A stretch of 64,000 nucleotides of DNA. It comes from Sinorhizobium sp. RAC02. GTDB lineage: Bacteria > Pseudomonadota > Alphaproteobacteria > Rhizobiales > Rhizobiaceae. The position numbers and the translations under genes are program-made. Each line of letters begins with the position of its first letter. Position 1 is the first letter of the stretch. Below the pieces are notes generated by a model, which saw only the letters and a program-made list of their open reading frames with translations, was not told where the DNA came from and did not search any database. Shown in pieces: positions 1 through 9,476 of this stretch. The stretch is from positions 3,192,501 through 3,256,500 of the forward strand of contig NZ_CP016450.1 in assembly GCF_001713395.1 (NCBI RefSeq), written 5' to 3'.

Positions 1-165
1 AAAACATGACGAAACCATGACGAATGTCAGTTTGCCGCGATCACCCGATTCCCGCCCCTTCTCCAAGGGGGTGCTGCCGGGATATTCAGGGGGGCAAAGC
101 AGACCGGAGAAGAGCATGTCCGCCCCCTATAATGACGCCTCCTATAGAGAGGGTACGATCTGAGC
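1..165. other. Upstream intergenic stretch, no gene seen
   Basis: This is the window edge ahead of the first gene. I see no convincing coding frame. It holds short runs of C and G but no clear hairpin. A purine-rich stretch (GAGAGGG, about 15 bases before the hrpB start) may act as its ribosome binding site. Confidence 0.5.
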
Positions 166-2634
166 ATGGCGTCGATCCTCGATACATTGCCGCGCCTGCC
201 GGTGCTCGAAGCGCTGCCGGCGCTCGGTGCGGCCCTCTCATCGGGCACGCGCGCCGTGCTGTCGGCGCCGCCCGGCGCGGGCAAGACGACGCTGGTGCCG
301 CTCTTCCTTCTTGGCGAGGCCTGGCGGGGTGACGGGCGGATCATCCTGCTTGAGCCGCGCCGGCTTGCCGCGCGCGCCGCGGCGGGCCGCATGGCGGCAC
401 TTCTGGGCGAACGGGTCGGCGAGACCGTCGGCTATCGCATGCGGCTCGACAACCGCGTCTCGGCGCAGACACGGATAGAGGTGGTGACGGAGGGCGTTTT
501 TGCCCGCATGATTCTCGACGATCCGGAACTGCCCGGCGTTTGCGCGGTGCTCTTCGACGAATTCCACGAGCGTTCGCTCGATGCGGATTTCGGCCTGGCG
601 CTGGCACTCGACGTGCAGGCGGCGCTGCGCGAGGACCTACGCATCCTCGTCATGTCGGCGACGCTCGATGTCGCGCGGGTGTCGGCGCTGCTCGACAATC
701 CGCCTGTCATCGCCAGCGAGGGACGCACCTTCCCCGTCGATATCCGCTACCAGGACCGGCCGGCCGGCGAGCGCATCGAGGACGGCATGACCCGCACCAT
801 CGTTGCGGCGCATCGTGAAGAGAGCGGCTCGATCCTCGCCTTCCTGCCGGGACAGGCCGAGATCACCCGCACCGCCGAACGGCTGGCGGGCCGGTTCGGG
901 CCGGAGACCACCGTCGTGCCGCTCTATGGCAATCTCGGCCAGAAGGACCAGGATGCGGCGATCCGGCCGGCACCGGCCGGCACGCGCAAGATCGTGCTGG
1001 CGACGTCGATTGCCGAAACGTCGATCACCATCGATGGCGTGCGCATCGTCATCGACAGCGGGCTGCAACGCCTGCCGGTCTTCGAGGCGGCGACCGGGAT
1101 CACGCGGCTGGAGACGGTGCGCGTGTCGCGCGCCTCGGCCGACCAGCGTGCCGGCCGCGCCGGGCGAACCGAGCCGGGCATTGCGATCCGGCTCTGGCAT
1201 GCCGGCCAGACGGCGGCGCTGCCCGCCTTCACGACACCGCAGATCCTGTCCAGCGACCTGTCCGGCTTCGTGCTCGACCTTGCCCATTGGGGCGTGGCCG
1301 ATCCCGCCACTCTCCGCCTCGTCGACCAGCCGCCGGCCGCTGCCCTTGAGGAGGCGCGCAATCTGCTGCGCCTGCTTGGCGCGCTCGATGCGGCTGGTGC
1401 CTTGACACAGGCGGGAAAACGCATCCGCGCGCTGGCGCTGCCGCCGCGGCTTGCCGCCATGATCCTGCATGCCGCGCAGGACGGCGAACAGGCGGCAGCG
1501 GCGCGGCTTGCCGTGCTGTTGACGGAACAGGGGCTCGGCGGTCCGGCCGTGGACATCGAAGACCGTCTGCGGCGCTTTGCCAACGAACGCGGCGAGCGTG
1601 CGGACGCCGCGCGCCGGCTCGCGAGCCGCATGGCGGAGGGGTTTGGCAAGGCGAAGGGAGACGGGACGAGCACGCCGGGCGCCCTGCTGCTGCATGCCTT
1701 CCCGGACCGGGTTGCCCTGCAGCGCGGCGGCCGCGGGCGGTTCGTCATGGCGAACGGACGCGGCGCGGAACTGCCGGAGACCGAGCGCCTTGCCGGCTGC
1801 GACATGATCGTCGTCGCCGACCTGACGGGACAGGCCGGACGCCAGCGCATTCTCGCCGCCGCCGAGATCGACCGTGCCACGGTCGAGGCCGAGCTTGCGG
1901 ACAAGATCGTACGCGAGGATCAATGCGTCTTCGACCGCGCCAGCCGCCAGGTGCGCGCGCGCCGGGTCGTTCGCCTCGGCGCGATGCTTCTGGAGGAGAC
2001 GCCGCTTCCGCGCCCGAGTGGAGCGAAAGCCGCACTGGCGCTGGCAGACGGCGTTCGCCAGCTTGGCCTCCAGGTCCTGCCGTTTTCCCGCGAGACGGCG
2101 CAATTGCGTGACCGGATCGGCTTCCTTCATCGCTCGATCGGTGCGCCCTGGCCGGATACCAGCGACGATGCGCTGCTGGCGACGCTCGATACCTGGTTCG
2201 TGCCGTTCCAGGAGACGACGCGCGGCATCGACGATATCAAGTCGTCAAGCCTGCAGGAGGGCCTGATGGCGCTGGTGCCTTACGAGGTTCAGCGCGATCT
2301 CGCGCGGCTGGCGCCCACCCATTTCGAGGCACCGACCGGCCAGCGCCACCCGATCCGTTATGATGGCGACGAGCCGGTGCTGGAAATCCGCGTGCAGGAA
2401 CTCTTCGGGCTGAAGCAGCATCCGGCCATTGCAGGCGGCCGGCTGCTGCTGCTGCTCGAACTGCAGTCCCCGGCGCACCGCGTCATCCAGACGACGCGCG
2501 ACCTGCCCGGTTTCTGGGCGGGCTCGTGGCGCGATGTCAGGGCCGACATGCGCGGGCGCTATCCGCGGCATCCCTGGCCGGAGGCCCCGGCCGAGGCGAT
2601 GCCGACGACACGCGTCAAACCGCGCGGTACATAA
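166..2634 (+). CDS. hrpB: ATP-dependent RNA helicase HrpB
   Basis: This 822-residue protein is a DEAH-type helicase of the HrpB family; the physiological role of the family in bacteria is not well defined. Visible motifs in order are Walker A SAPPGAGKTT (about residues 33-42), the DExH box FDEFHERSLDADF, motif III MSATLD, motif V ATSIAETSITIDGV and motif VI DQRAGRAGR. The C-terminal half matches the HrpB-specific region, ending in a WPEAP-rich tail, and the length fits the usual 800-850 residues. The ATG at 166 follows a purine-rich stretch. A dispersed palindromic repeat begins at its stop codon. Confidence 0.95.
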   Translation: MASILDTLPRLPVLEALPALGAALSSGTRAVLSAPPGAGKTTLVPLFLLGEAWRGDGRIILLEPRRLAARAAAGRMAALLGERVGETVGYRMRLDNRVSAQTRIEVVTEGVFARMILDDPELPGVCAVLFDEFHERSLDADFGLALALDVQAALREDLRILVMSATLDVARVSALLDNPPVIASEGRTFPVDIRYQDRPAGERIEDGMTRTIVAAHREESGSILAFLPGQAEITRTAERLAGRFGPETTVVPLYGNLGQKDQDAAIRPAPAGTRKIVLATSIAETSITIDGVRIVIDSGLQRLPVFEAATGITRLETVRVSRASADQRAGRAGRTEPGIAIRLWHAGQTAALPAFTTPQILSSDLSGFVLDLAHWGVADPATLRLVDQPPAAALEEARNLLRLLGALDAAGALTQAGKRIRALALPPRLAAMILHAAQDGEQAAAARLAVLLTEQGLGGPAVDIEDRLRRFANERGERADAARRLASRMAEGFGKAKGDGTSTPGALLLHAFPDRVALQRGGRGRFVMANGRGAELPETERLAGCDMIVVADLTGQAGRQRILAAAEIDRATVEAELADKIVREDQCVFDRASRQVRARRVVRLGAMLLEETPLPRPSGAKAALALADGVRQLGLQVLPFSRETAQLRDRIGFLHRSIGAPWPDTSDDALLATLDTWFVPFQETTRGIDDIKSSSLQEGLMALVPYEVQRDLARLAPTHFEAPTGQRHPIRYDGDEPVLEIRVQELFGLKQHPAIAGGRLLLLLELQSPAHRVIQTTRDLPGFWAGSWRDVRADMRGRYPRHPWPEAPAEAMPTTRVKPRGT

Positions 2635-2690
2635 GAGAACGCAAGTCCAGCAAGAGTGCGAAGCGGTTTTGCGGCCGCAATGACGCAAAG
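2635..2690 (+). repeat. Dispersed palindromic repeat, family A, copy 1
   Basis: A stretch of about 55 bases, directly after the hrpB stop, shares the pattern TCCAGCAA, GTGCG, then AGCGGTTTTGCG with copies near 13591, 54821 and 57704. It lies between hrpB and actS. It resembles small palindromic elements scattered through rhizobial genomes; the family name cannot be fixed from sequence alone. Confidence 0.7.
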
Positions 2691-2714
2691 GCTCCAGAGC
2701 CAAGAGGAAAAGAC

Positions 2715-4016
2715 ATGGCAGGATATCAGGACATCGAGTTCGAGGGCGCCGGCCGGCGGCTGCGCCTCGAAACGCTTATTCGCCTGCGCTGGCTGGCGGT
2801 GGCGGGCCAGACGATCAGCGTCATCGTCGTGGGGCTGTGGCTGGCATTTCCGCTGCCGCTGCTGCCGGCCGGGATACTGATCGCCCTGCTTGCGGCGGTG
2901 AATTTCTTTCTTGCCGTGCGCTTTCCGCCCGCACACCGGCTGACGCCGGCCTCCGCCTTCTTGCTGCTCGCCTTCGACCTCTGCCAGTTGACGGCGCTGC
3001 TCTTCATTACCGGCGGCCTTGCCAACCCGTTTGCGCCGCTCGTCTGCGTGCCGGTCATCATCTCCTCGTCGTTGCAGCCGATCCGCTTCAGCCTGCCGCT
3101 CGGCTTCCTGTCGTTTCTTGGCATTACCGCCCTTGCCTTCACGCCGTTTCCGCTGCCGTGGTTTCCCGGCACGCTGCTCGTCGTTCCGCCGATCCTGACG
3201 GCCGGCTTCTGGTTCGCCATCGTGTCGACCACCGCGTTTGCCGCCTTCTATTCCTATCGCGTGTCGCAGGAAGCCGCCGAGCTTTCCAATGCGCTGCAGG
3301 CGACCGAACTCATTCTCCAGCGGGAAAAGCACCTGTCGCAGCTCGATGGCCTTGCCGCCGCTGCCGCCCATGAACTCGGCACGCCGCTCGCCACGATCAG
3401 CGTCGTGGCGCGCGAGATGGAGCGCGAACTCGGCACCGACGAGCGCTTCAAGGAAGACGTGCAGCTGCTGCGCAGCCAGAGCGAGCGCTGCCGCGACATC
3501 CTGCGCCGGCTGACGACGCTGTCGACGGAGGACGAGGCGCATATGCGGGTGCTGCCGCTCTCCTCGCTGCTGGAGGAGGTGCTGGCGCCGCACCGCGAAT
3601 TCGGCATCCGGCTCAACCTGGTCGAAAACAACGACCGCAACGGCGAGCCGGTCGGCAACCGCAACCCTGGCATTCTCTACGGTCTCGGCAACCTTCTGGA
3701 AAACGCGGTGGACCATGCCCGCGAAGAGGTCACCATTACCGTCGACCACACGCCGGAGCGCGTGACGATCGTCATCGAGGACGACGGCGACGGTTATGCC
3801 GCGGACATTCTCCAGCGCATCGGCGACCCCTACGTCACCAAGCGCCAGCGTGACGAACGGGCCGGCGGGCTTGGTCTCGGGCTGTTCATCGCCAAGACCC
3901 TGCTCGAGCGCTCGGGCGCCAAATTGACCTTTGGCAATCGCACGGGCGACCGGCCGGGTGCGCGCGTCTCGGTCGATTGGCCGCGGGGCCGCATGGAGGC
4001 AAAGGCCGCGAAATGA
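2715..4016 (+). CDS. actS: Redox sensor histidine kinase ActS (RegB/PrrB family)
   Basis: A 433-residue membrane kinase of the RegB/PrrB/ActS family, which responds to the redox state of the respiratory chain and phosphorylates ActR/RegA. The N-terminal half has about six hydrophobic segments and contains GGLANPF, the conserved ubiquinone-associated motif (GGxxNPF) of RegB. The H-box HELGTPL places the phospho-accepting histidine near residue 219. The cysteine in SERCRDIL (about residue 259) matches the redox-active cysteine of RegB. The ATP-binding domain has ENAVDHA, DDGDGY and GLGLGLFIAK. The ATG at 2715 follows GAGGAAAAG; a longer open frame upstream would run into hrpB and is not needed. 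actR follows 76 bases downstream. Confidence 0.93.
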   Translation: MAGYQDIEFEGAGRRLRLETLIRLRWLAVAGQTISVIVVGLWLAFPLPLLPAGILIALLAAVNFFLAVRFPPAHRLTPASAFLLLAFDLCQLTALLFITGGLANPFAPLVCVPVIISSSLQPIRFSLPLGFLSFLGITALAFTPFPLPWFPGTLLVVPPILTAGFWFAIVSTTAFAAFYSYRVSQEAAELSNALQATELILQREKHLSQLDGLAAAAAHELGTPLATISVVAREMERELGTDERFKEDVQLLRSQSERCRDILRRLTTLSTEDEAHMRVLPLSSLLEEVLAPHREFGIRLNLVENNDRNGEPVGNRNPGILYGLGNLLENAVDHAREEVTITVDHTPERVTIVIEDDGDGYAADILQRIGDPYVTKRQRDERAGGLGLGLFIAKTLLERSGAKLTFGNRTGDRPGARVSVDWPRGRMEAKAAK

Positions 4017-4046
4017 CTTTACCCGCCCCCGCTTACGGGCGATAAG

Positions 4047-4060
4047 CTGATCTTGATCAA
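4047..4060 (+). promoter_or_regulatory. Candidate FNR/FixK anaerobox before actR
   Basis: The sequence CTGAT-CTTG-ATCAA matches the FNR/FixK consensus TTGAT-N4-ATCAA at nine of ten fixed positions. Its centre is about 40 bases before the actR start codon. It is a prediction from a match to consensus only. Confidence 0.45.
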
Positions 4061-4092
4061 GAACGGACGAAAATCGGCCTCGGAAGACGAAA

Positions 4093-4665
4093 ATGGCAGA
4101 AAACACCGACACGAACAGCATCGCAGCAGACGATATCGGCCCCGATCCGTCGTTGCTCCTCGTCGATGACGACGCGCCCTTCCTGCGCCGTCTTGCGCGC
4201 GCCATGGAGACGCGCGGTTTCGCCGTCGATACGGCTGAATCCGTCGCGGAGGGCATTGCCAAGGCCAAGACCAACCCGCCGAAATATGCGGTGGTCGACC
4301 TGCGCCTCGGCGACGGCAGCGGCCTCGACGTGATCGCCGCCATTCGCCAGCGCCGCGACGACACGCGCATCATCATGCTGACCGGCTACGGCAACATCGC
4401 GACCGCCGTGAACGCCGTGAAACTCGGCGCCGTCGATTATCTGGCAAAGCCCGCCGATGCCGACGACATCTTTGCCGCCCTGACCCAGCGTCCGGGCGAA
4501 AAGGCGGAACTGCCGGAAAACCCGATGTCGGCGGACCGCGTGCGCTGGGAGCACATCCAGCGCGTCTATGAAATGTGCGACCGCAACGTCTCCGAGACGG
4601 CCCGCCGTCTCAACATGCACCGCCGCACGCTCCAGCGCATCCTGGCGAAACGCGCACCGAAGTAA
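4093..4665 (+). CDS. actR: Redox response regulator ActR (RegA/PrrA family)
   Basis: A 190-residue response regulator, the partner of ActS. The receiver domain has the acidic pocket LLVDDDAPF and the phospho-acceptor aspartate in VVDLRLGDG (Asp69). The conserved threonine and lysine are seen in LTGYGNIATA and YLAKPAD. A short linker leads to a Fis-type helix-turn-helix with NVSETARRLNMHRRTLQRIL at the C-terminus, which is the highly conserved RegA DNA-binding motif. In relatives the pair controls respiration, nitrogen and carbon fixation and acid tolerance. It lies directly after actS, with a candidate FNR/FixK box in between. Confidence 0.95.
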   Translation: MAENTDTNSIAADDIGPDPSLLLVDDDAPFLRRLARAMETRGFAVDTAESVAEGIAKAKTNPPKYAVVDLRLGDGSGLDVIAAIRQRRDDTRIIMLTGYGNIATAVNAVKLGAVDYLAKPADADDIFAALTQRPGEKAELPENPMSADRVRWEHIQRVYEMCDRNVSETARRLNMHRRTLQRILAKRAPK

Positions 4666-4810
4666 AAACGGGACTGCGCGGGCGTCAGGTCAGGCCAACC
4701 CGAAAATGGTCGATTTTTTCGACGCGCCGGCTGCTAAGCACGGTTGAAAGCCAGGACACTCGCCGCTACGGCAAGTGTCGATACGGCTTCCAACCTGTCC
4801 GGAGACTTCA

Positions 4811-5374
4811 GTGAGCGACGCATTCGGCTTTATGTTCGGGTTCTACGGCCTGCTGCTCGGTCTCGCCGTTGCCGAGGTCGTCTCCGGCTTTTCGCGTGCC
4901 TATGACGAACGCAGCACGCGCCGGATCGGCATCGTCGCGCCGCTGTTCGGCACGCTGCTCCTCGTCGATCTCATCACCTTCTGGATGAATGCCTGGGCCT
5001 ATCGCGATCTGCCGGACGTGCGTTATCTCACCGCGCTTGCCGTGGCGCTGGTCGCCCTGCTCTATTATTTCGCCGCCACCCAGGTTTTTCCGAAGGCCAC
5101 CGAGAAGGACACGCTGGACAACCACATCATGGAACACCGGCATGTGGTGGTGTTCTGCGTGCTGGCGAGCAACCTCATCACCCAGATCCCGAACGTGATC
5201 TCCGCCGTCACGACGCCGTGGGCGCCGTCGGATATCGCGCTCTGGCTCGGTCTCAACATGATCTACTATGTGCTTCTCGGCACCGCCGCACTGGCAAAAA
5301 GCAAGACGGTCGTCTGCGTGGTCGTTGCCGTGGCCATTCTGTATGTCACCGGAGCGACGACGATCTTCGCCTAG
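4811..5374 (+). CDS. Conserved membrane protein of unknown function
   Basis: About 187 residues, starting at a GTG at 4811 that sits 6 bases after GGAG; an in-frame ATG at 4775 has no comparable binding site. Hydrophobic stretches suggest five membrane segments: FMFGFYGLLLGLAVAEVV at the start, VAPLFGTLLLVDLITFW, YLTALAVALVALLYYF, VVVFCVLASNLITQI with its neighbour, and VVCVVVAVAILYV near the end. I recognise no enzyme motif. Its stop TAG and that of the convergent mmcB gene are formed by one shared palindromic CTAG, so the two genes meet tail to tail. The function is unknown. Confidence 0.75.
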   Translation: MSDAFGFMFGFYGLLLGLAVAEVVSGFSRAYDERSTRRIGIVAPLFGTLLLVDLITFWMNAWAYRDLPDVRYLTALAVALVALLYYFAATQVFPKATEKDTLDNHIMEHRHVVVFCVLASNLITQIPNVISAVTTPWAPSDIALWLGLNMIYYVLLGTAALAKSKTVVCVVVAVAILYVTGATTIFA

Positions 5375-5901
5375 GCTGGCTCGTCGCGCCGGCCGGAGAC
5401 GATGGCCGAGATATCCGGCCCGTCCTGCCGGCCGTCCATCGAAAACTCGGCAAGCAGCAGCCGGCCGGCGGCAACGCGGGCAAAGGCAGAGGTCACCGAC
5501 TTTCGCGTCGGCGGTGGCAGCCTGTGTTCCGGCGCGTCGCGAAGGATATGCGCGCCATAGGCGTCGGAGAGAATGAGGCCGCATTCCTCCGGGAAGATAT
5601 CGAGCGGCACTTCTTTATGGGTGGCGAAGAACAGCCGGTCGCAATGGCGCCGGTAGTCCGGCCATTTGCGGTCCACCTTGAAATCCTCGATCGACGTCTT
5701 GATCTCGACGATCCAGATCTCCCCCTTGTCGGACAGGCTGATGAGATCGGCGCGCCGGCCGCTTGCCAGCGTCAGTTCGGGCAGCACCGCATGGCGCATC
5801 TCGGCCAGCATGCGCTGCACGCCGCGGCGCACCATCATGGCACGGTCGGACTGGCGGCCGTCGATCAGCGGATTGTCGTTGTGAAGCGATACGATCGTCA
5901 T
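5371..5901 (-). CDS. mmcB: MmcB-family DNA repair protein
   Basis: A 176-residue protein that matches the MmcB family of alphaproteobacteria, which is linked to DNA damage repair. The central motif GRRADLISLS followed by GEIWIVEIKTS gives the D and ExK residues of a PD-(D/E)XK-like nuclease fold, and further conserved stretches are DFKVDRKWPDYRRHCD and FPEECGLILSD. The start ATG at 5901 opens into a 377-base divergent region shared with the L,D-transpeptidase gene. The nuclease activity is inferred from the fold; I have not seen direct evidence for it. Confidence 0.8.
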   Translation of the reverse strand: MTIVSLHNDNPLIDGRQSDRAMMVRRGVQRMLAEMRHAVLPELTLASGRRADLISLSDKGEIWIVEIKTSIEDFKVDRKWPDYRRHCDRLFFATHKEVPLDIFPEECGLILSDAYGAHILRDAPEHRLPPPTRKSVTSAFARVAAGRLLLAEFSMDGRQDGPDISAIVSGRRDEPA

Positions 5902-6278
5902 TCAAAAAACCTCGGCGAATCGCATTTTACCGCGAAACGGTTTTTCGGCCGGGAAAAAGTTAAGGCGACGGGCTGATTGGCAGTCGGGAAAACACTTCGT
6001 TAACCGCATGCCGCGGTTCCTGTGCGGCTTCGATGCAGGCAGGGCGCAAGGCCATTGAATGGGGCGTCCAGGCGTGCTTGGCATGGCTCGGGTGTGGCGA
6101 AAGCGGCAGGTTACCGGGCATTGTTGTTGCAAAAAAACAATCCGCCGGCTTTTTGCTTTGGCTTTAGCCCACGCCGGAGCACACAGACTTGCATTGGCTG
6201 GTTTAATCGAAAATAAACCATAACCGATGAAAGCTCCGCGTCTCGGAACTTCTTAATTCCTTTTTCCAAGAGAATCAC
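5902..6278. promoter_or_regulatory. Long divergent intergenic region, mmcB / L,D-transpeptidase
   Basis: This 377-base gap holds no credible gene. It carries several TTAA words. At 6203-6217 TTAA is followed after seven bases by TAAA, and then CC, which is a one-mismatch version of the CtrA site TTAA-N7-TTAA, about 60 bases before the lipoprotein start. The divergent promoters for mmcB and the transpeptidase must lie here. Confidence 0.4.
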
Positions 6279-6941
6279 ATGCGTTTCCGCAATGCCCTCC
6301 TCCTGTGCGGCCTCGCAGCGGCCGTCACGCTCGCCGGTTGCTCTTCTTCCTCCGTGTCCCTTCCGGGCGAAAAGGTGGCGACCAATGCCATCTTTACATC
6401 GGAATATGGCCCTGTTGAGGACAATGGCTATGCCCTGCCCGGCATCCCGATCAACAAGGTGAACCCGAAGTTCCACCGCCAGATCGTCGATTACGCCACC
6501 AAGGAAAAGCCCGGCACGATCGTCGTCAACACGCCGAACCGCTTCCTCTATTACGTGCTGCCCGGCGGCAAGGCCGTGCGCTACGGCATCGGCGTCGGCA
6601 AGGCGGGCTTTGCCTGGCAGGGCGAGGCCTACATTGCCTGGAAGCAGGAATGGCCGAACTGGCATCCGCCGCAGGAAATGGCAGACCGCAAGCCGGAAGT
6701 CGCCCGCTACGTCAAGGACGGCATGGGCCCGGGCCTGAAAAACCCGCTCGGTGCGCGCGCGCTCTATCTCTTCAATGAGAAGGGCCAGGACACGCTGTTC
6801 CGCCTGCACGGCACGCCGGAATGGGCTTCCATCGGCACCGCCGCATCGTCGGGCTGCATCCGCCTGATGAACCAGGACATCATCGATCTCTACAAGCGCG
6901 TCCGCCCCGGCCAGGGCGCCCGCGTCGTCGTCCAGCAGTAA
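6279..6941 (+). CDS. L,D-transpeptidase lipoprotein (YkuD domain)
   Basis: A 220-residue envelope enzyme expected to form 3-3 peptidoglycan crosslinks or attach proteins to peptidoglycan. The N-terminus is a lipoprotein signal with lipobox LAGC, so Cys21 should be lipidated. The YkuD catalytic domain fills the second half: RLHGTPEW contains His177, and ASSGCIRLMNQDI contains the nucleophile Cys193 in the classic HGT...SxGCIRL arrangement. Rhizobiales encode many such paralogues, so no gene symbol is given. A strong terminator hairpin follows the stop. Confidence 0.92.
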   Translation: MRFRNALLLCGLAAAVTLAGCSSSSVSLPGEKVATNAIFTSEYGPVEDNGYALPGIPINKVNPKFHRQIVDYATKEKPGTIVVNTPNRFLYYVLPGGKAVRYGIGVGKAGFAWQGEAYIAWKQEWPNWHPPQEMADRKPEVARYVKDGMGPGLKNPLGARALYLFNEKGQDTLFRLHGTPEWASIGTAASSGCIRLMNQDIIDLYKRVRPGQGARVVVQQ

Positions 6942-6961
6942 GCGGACGTCCTTCTTCAAAC

Positions 6962-6995
6962 AAAGAAGCCGCCGGAGCGATCCGGCGGCTTCTTT
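6962..6995 (+). terminator. Intrinsic terminator after the L,D-transpeptidase gene
   Basis: Fifteen-base arms, AAAGAAGCCGCCGGA at 6962-6976 and its exact complement at 6981-6995, are separated by GCGA. The T-rich 3' arm and following TTT fit a rho-independent terminator. Confidence 0.85.
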
Positions 6996-7051
6996 CGTTT
7001 GTGCTTTGCATGGTCACCTTGATTGGTACCACGCTCACCTCCCCACCAACG

Positions 7052-7125
7052 TCATCCTCGGCCTTGAGCCGAGGATCCACCGCCTCGCCCGGGGTGTGGA
7101 TGGTCGGGTCAAGCCCGACCATGAC
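7052..7125. repeat. Paired-hairpin repeat, family B, copy 1
   Basis: Two hairpins back to back. The first has arms CCTCGGC and GCCGAGG around CTTGA; the second has GGTCGGG and CCCGACC around TCAAG. The unit is bounded by GTCAT and ATGAC. Copies with the same layout occur at 17548 and 50665. It lies between convergent genes. Confidence 0.85.
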
Positions 7126-7190
7126 GGCGGAAAGGTGTGCAGCCCTTGTCGGCAGCCGAGCCGCCGGATTGCTTCGGCAGCCTCTTGCTA

Positions 7191-9350
7191 TCAGCCGTTC
7201 GCCGCCTTCAGCTCCAGCCGGCGGCGGTGCAGGACCGGCTCGGTATAGCCGTTCGGCTGCTCGCGGCCCTTGAGCACGAGGTCGAGTGCGGCCTGATAGG
7301 CGATCGAACCGTCGAAATTGCCGGCCATCTTCTGGTACAGCGGGTCGCCGGCATTCTGCCCGTCGACGACGGCGGCCATACGCTGCATGGTCTCGACGAT
7401 CTGTGCTTCCGTCACCACGCCGTGGTGCAGCCAGTTCGCCATGTGCTGGGCGGAGATGCGCAGCGTGGCGCGGTCCTCCATCAGGCCGACATCGTTGATG
7501 TCAGGCACCTTGGAGCAACCGACGCCCTGATCGACCCAGCGTACGACATAACCCAGAATGCCCTGCGCATTGTTGTCGAGCTCGCGCTGGATTTCCTCCG
7601 GTGTCCAGTTCGGCCGAACGGCGACCGGCACGGACAGGATATCCGACAGCTTTGCCCGCGGGCGCGAGCGCAGCGCTGCCTGAACCCCGGCGACATTGAC
7701 CTTGTGGTAGTGCGTGGCATGCAGCGTCGCGGCCGTCGGCGAGGGAACCCAGGCGGTGTTGGCGCCGGCCTTCGGATGGGCGATCTTCTGCTCCAGCATG
7801 GCGGCCATCAGGTCGGGCATGGCCCACATGCCCTTGCCGATCTGCGCATGGCCGGAAAGCCCGCATTCCAGGCCGATATCGACGTTCCAGTTTTCGTAGG
7901 CCGCAATCCACGCGGCCTGCTTCATGTCGCCCTTGCGGATCATCGGACCCGCTTCCATCGAGGTGTGGATCTCGTCGCCGGTGCGGTCGAGGAAGCCGGT
8001 ATTGATGAAGACGACGCGCTCTTGTGCCGCGCGAATGCACTCCTTGAGGTTGACCGTCGTGCGGCGCTCCTCGTCCATGATGCCCATCTTCATGGTGTTC
8101 GGCGCCATGCCGACCGCAGCCTCGACCCGGCCGAACAGCTTTGACGCGAAGGCGACTTCTTCCGGCCCGTGCATCTTCGGCTTGACGACATACATCGAGC
8201 CCTCGCGCGAATTCTTGCGGCGGCCATTCGGGCCGATGTCGTGCAGCGCGATCAGCGCGGTGACCATGGCGTCCATGATGCCTTCCGGCACCTCGTTGCC
8301 GTCGCGGTCGCGGATCGCCGGATTGGTCATCAGGTGGCCGACATTGCGCACCAGCATCAGCGAGCGGCACTTGACCTCGAAGGGCGAGCCATCGGGCGCC
8401 GTATAGGTAAAGTCGTCATAGAGCTTGCGCTCGACCGTCTCGGAGCCCTTCTTGAAAGTCTCCTTCAGGTCGCCCTTCATCAGGCCGAGCCAGTTGCGAT
8501 AGACGAGGACCTTGTCCTCGGCATCGACGGCGGCGACCGAATCCTCGCAATCCATGATCGTCGTCAGCGCGGCCTCGATATTGACGCCGGCAATGCCGGC
8601 CGGGTCGGTCTTGCCGATCTCCCAGTCGCGGTTGAGAAGGATCTCGATGCCGAGGCCATTGTTCTTGAGCAGCACATGGCGCCAGCCCTCGTGCTCCGCA
8701 TGGCCGGCATATTGCTCCGGCCGCTTCAGCGAAACGGAGCGGTCGCCCGCCGTCAGAAGCAGTTCCGAACCGGCTTTGATATCGGTAATATCGGCCCAGC
8801 GGGCGTCGACGAGCGGTGCAGCCTCGTCGAGGAAGGCCTTGGCCCACGCCACCACCTTCTCGCCGCGCTTCGGATTGTAGCCCTTGCCCTTTTCCGCGCC
8901 GTCGGTTTGCGGAATGACATCCGTGCCGTAGAGCGCATCGTAGAGCGAACCCCAGCGCGCATTGGCGGCATTCAGCGCATAGCGCGCGTTCATGACCGGC
9001 ACGACGAGCTGCGGGCCGGCGAGGCTGGCAATCTCGGGATCGACATGGTCCGTCGTCACCGTGAAGTCATCGCCTTCCGGCAGCAGGTAGCCGATCTCGC
9101 GCAGGAACGCCTCATAGGCCGCCATGTCCACCGGCGCGCCGTTTGCGCGATACCAGGCGTCGATCTTTTCCTGCAACGCATCGCGCTTGGCGAGCAGCGC
9201 ACGGTTTTCCGGCGCAAGGTCGTGCACGATGGCGGAGAAATCGGCAAAGAAGCGCTCGGCGTCCACGCCCGTGCCGGGAAGAGCCTCCGTGACGATAAAG
9301 TCATAAAGGGCACTGTCGATCGAAAGACCGGCTTTTTCGGTAAAAGTCAT
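7191..9350 (-). CDS. glcB: Malate synthase G
   Basis: A 719-residue cytosolic enzyme that joins glyoxylate and acetyl-CoA to make malate in the glyoxylate bypass; the length matches the 723-residue G isoform of E. coli. Typical stretches include [34 protein letters not shown] and [15 protein letters not shown]. The start at 9350 (MTFTEKAGL) is preferred to an in-frame ATG 69 bases upstream because GGAG lies at the right distance and homologues begin near it. No isocitrate lyase is seen nearby. The next gene upstream encodes a hydantoinase-family protein on the same strand, 126 bases away. Confidence 0.95.
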   Translation of the reverse strand: MTFTEKAGLSIDSALYDFIVTEALPGTGVDAERFFADFSAIVHDLAPENRALLAKRDALQEKIDAWYRANGAPVDMAAYEAFLREIGYLLPEGDDFTVTTDHVDPEIASLAGPQLVVPVMNARYALNAANARWGSLYDALYGTDVIPQTDGAEKGKGYNPKRGEKVVAWAKAFLDEAAPLVDARWADITDIKAGSELLLTAGDRSVSLKRPEQYAGHAEHEGWRHVLLKNNGLGIEILLNRDWEIGKTDPAGIAGVNIEAALTTIMDCEDSVAAVDAEDKVLVYRNWLGLMKGDLKETFKKGSETVERKLYDDFTYTAPDGSPFEVKCRSLMLVRNVGHLMTNPAIRDRDGNEVPEGIMDAMVTALIALHDIGPNGRRKNSREGSMYVVKPKMHGPEEVAFASKLFGRVEAAVGMAPNTMKMGIMDEERRTTVNLKECIRAAQERVVFINTGFLDRTGDEIHTSMEAGPMIRKGDMKQAAWIAAYENWNVDIGLECGLSGHAQIGKGMWAMPDLMAAMLEQKIAHPKAGANTAWVPSPTAATLHATHYHKVNVAGVQAALRSRPRAKLSDILSVPVAVRPNWTPEEIQRELDNNAQGILGYVVRWVDQGVGCSKVPDINDVGLMEDRATLRISAQHMANWLHHGVVTEAQIVETMQRMAAVVDGQNAGDPLYQKMAGNFDGSIAYQAALDLVLKGREQPNGYTEPVLHRRRLELKAANG

Positions 9351-9476
9351 CTGAAAAGGCTCCGAATGGCGGGACGAAGGGGGAGTATCCCGAATGCTGT
9401 CACTTTCCGGAGCTTTCATTCATAGTCAATTCGGCAAAGGCATAAAGAATTTATTCCGCTACGGATAAAATCGTAC

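Noticed and set aside
637..2130. Minus-strand open frame of almost 500 codons inside hrpB
   Set aside because: It lies antisense to a helicase with clear motifs, has skewed Arg/Ala/Gly composition typical of antisense frames in GC-rich DNA, and shows no recognisable domain.
2559..4376. Minus-strand frame of about 600 codons across actS and actR
   Set aside because: It is antisense to two well-recognised genes and low in sequence complexity, with no binding site or family motif.
7137..8144. Plus-strand frame of 335 codons opposite malate synthase
   Set aside because: The opposite strand encodes a full-length GlcB with conserved blocks, so this is a shadow frame.
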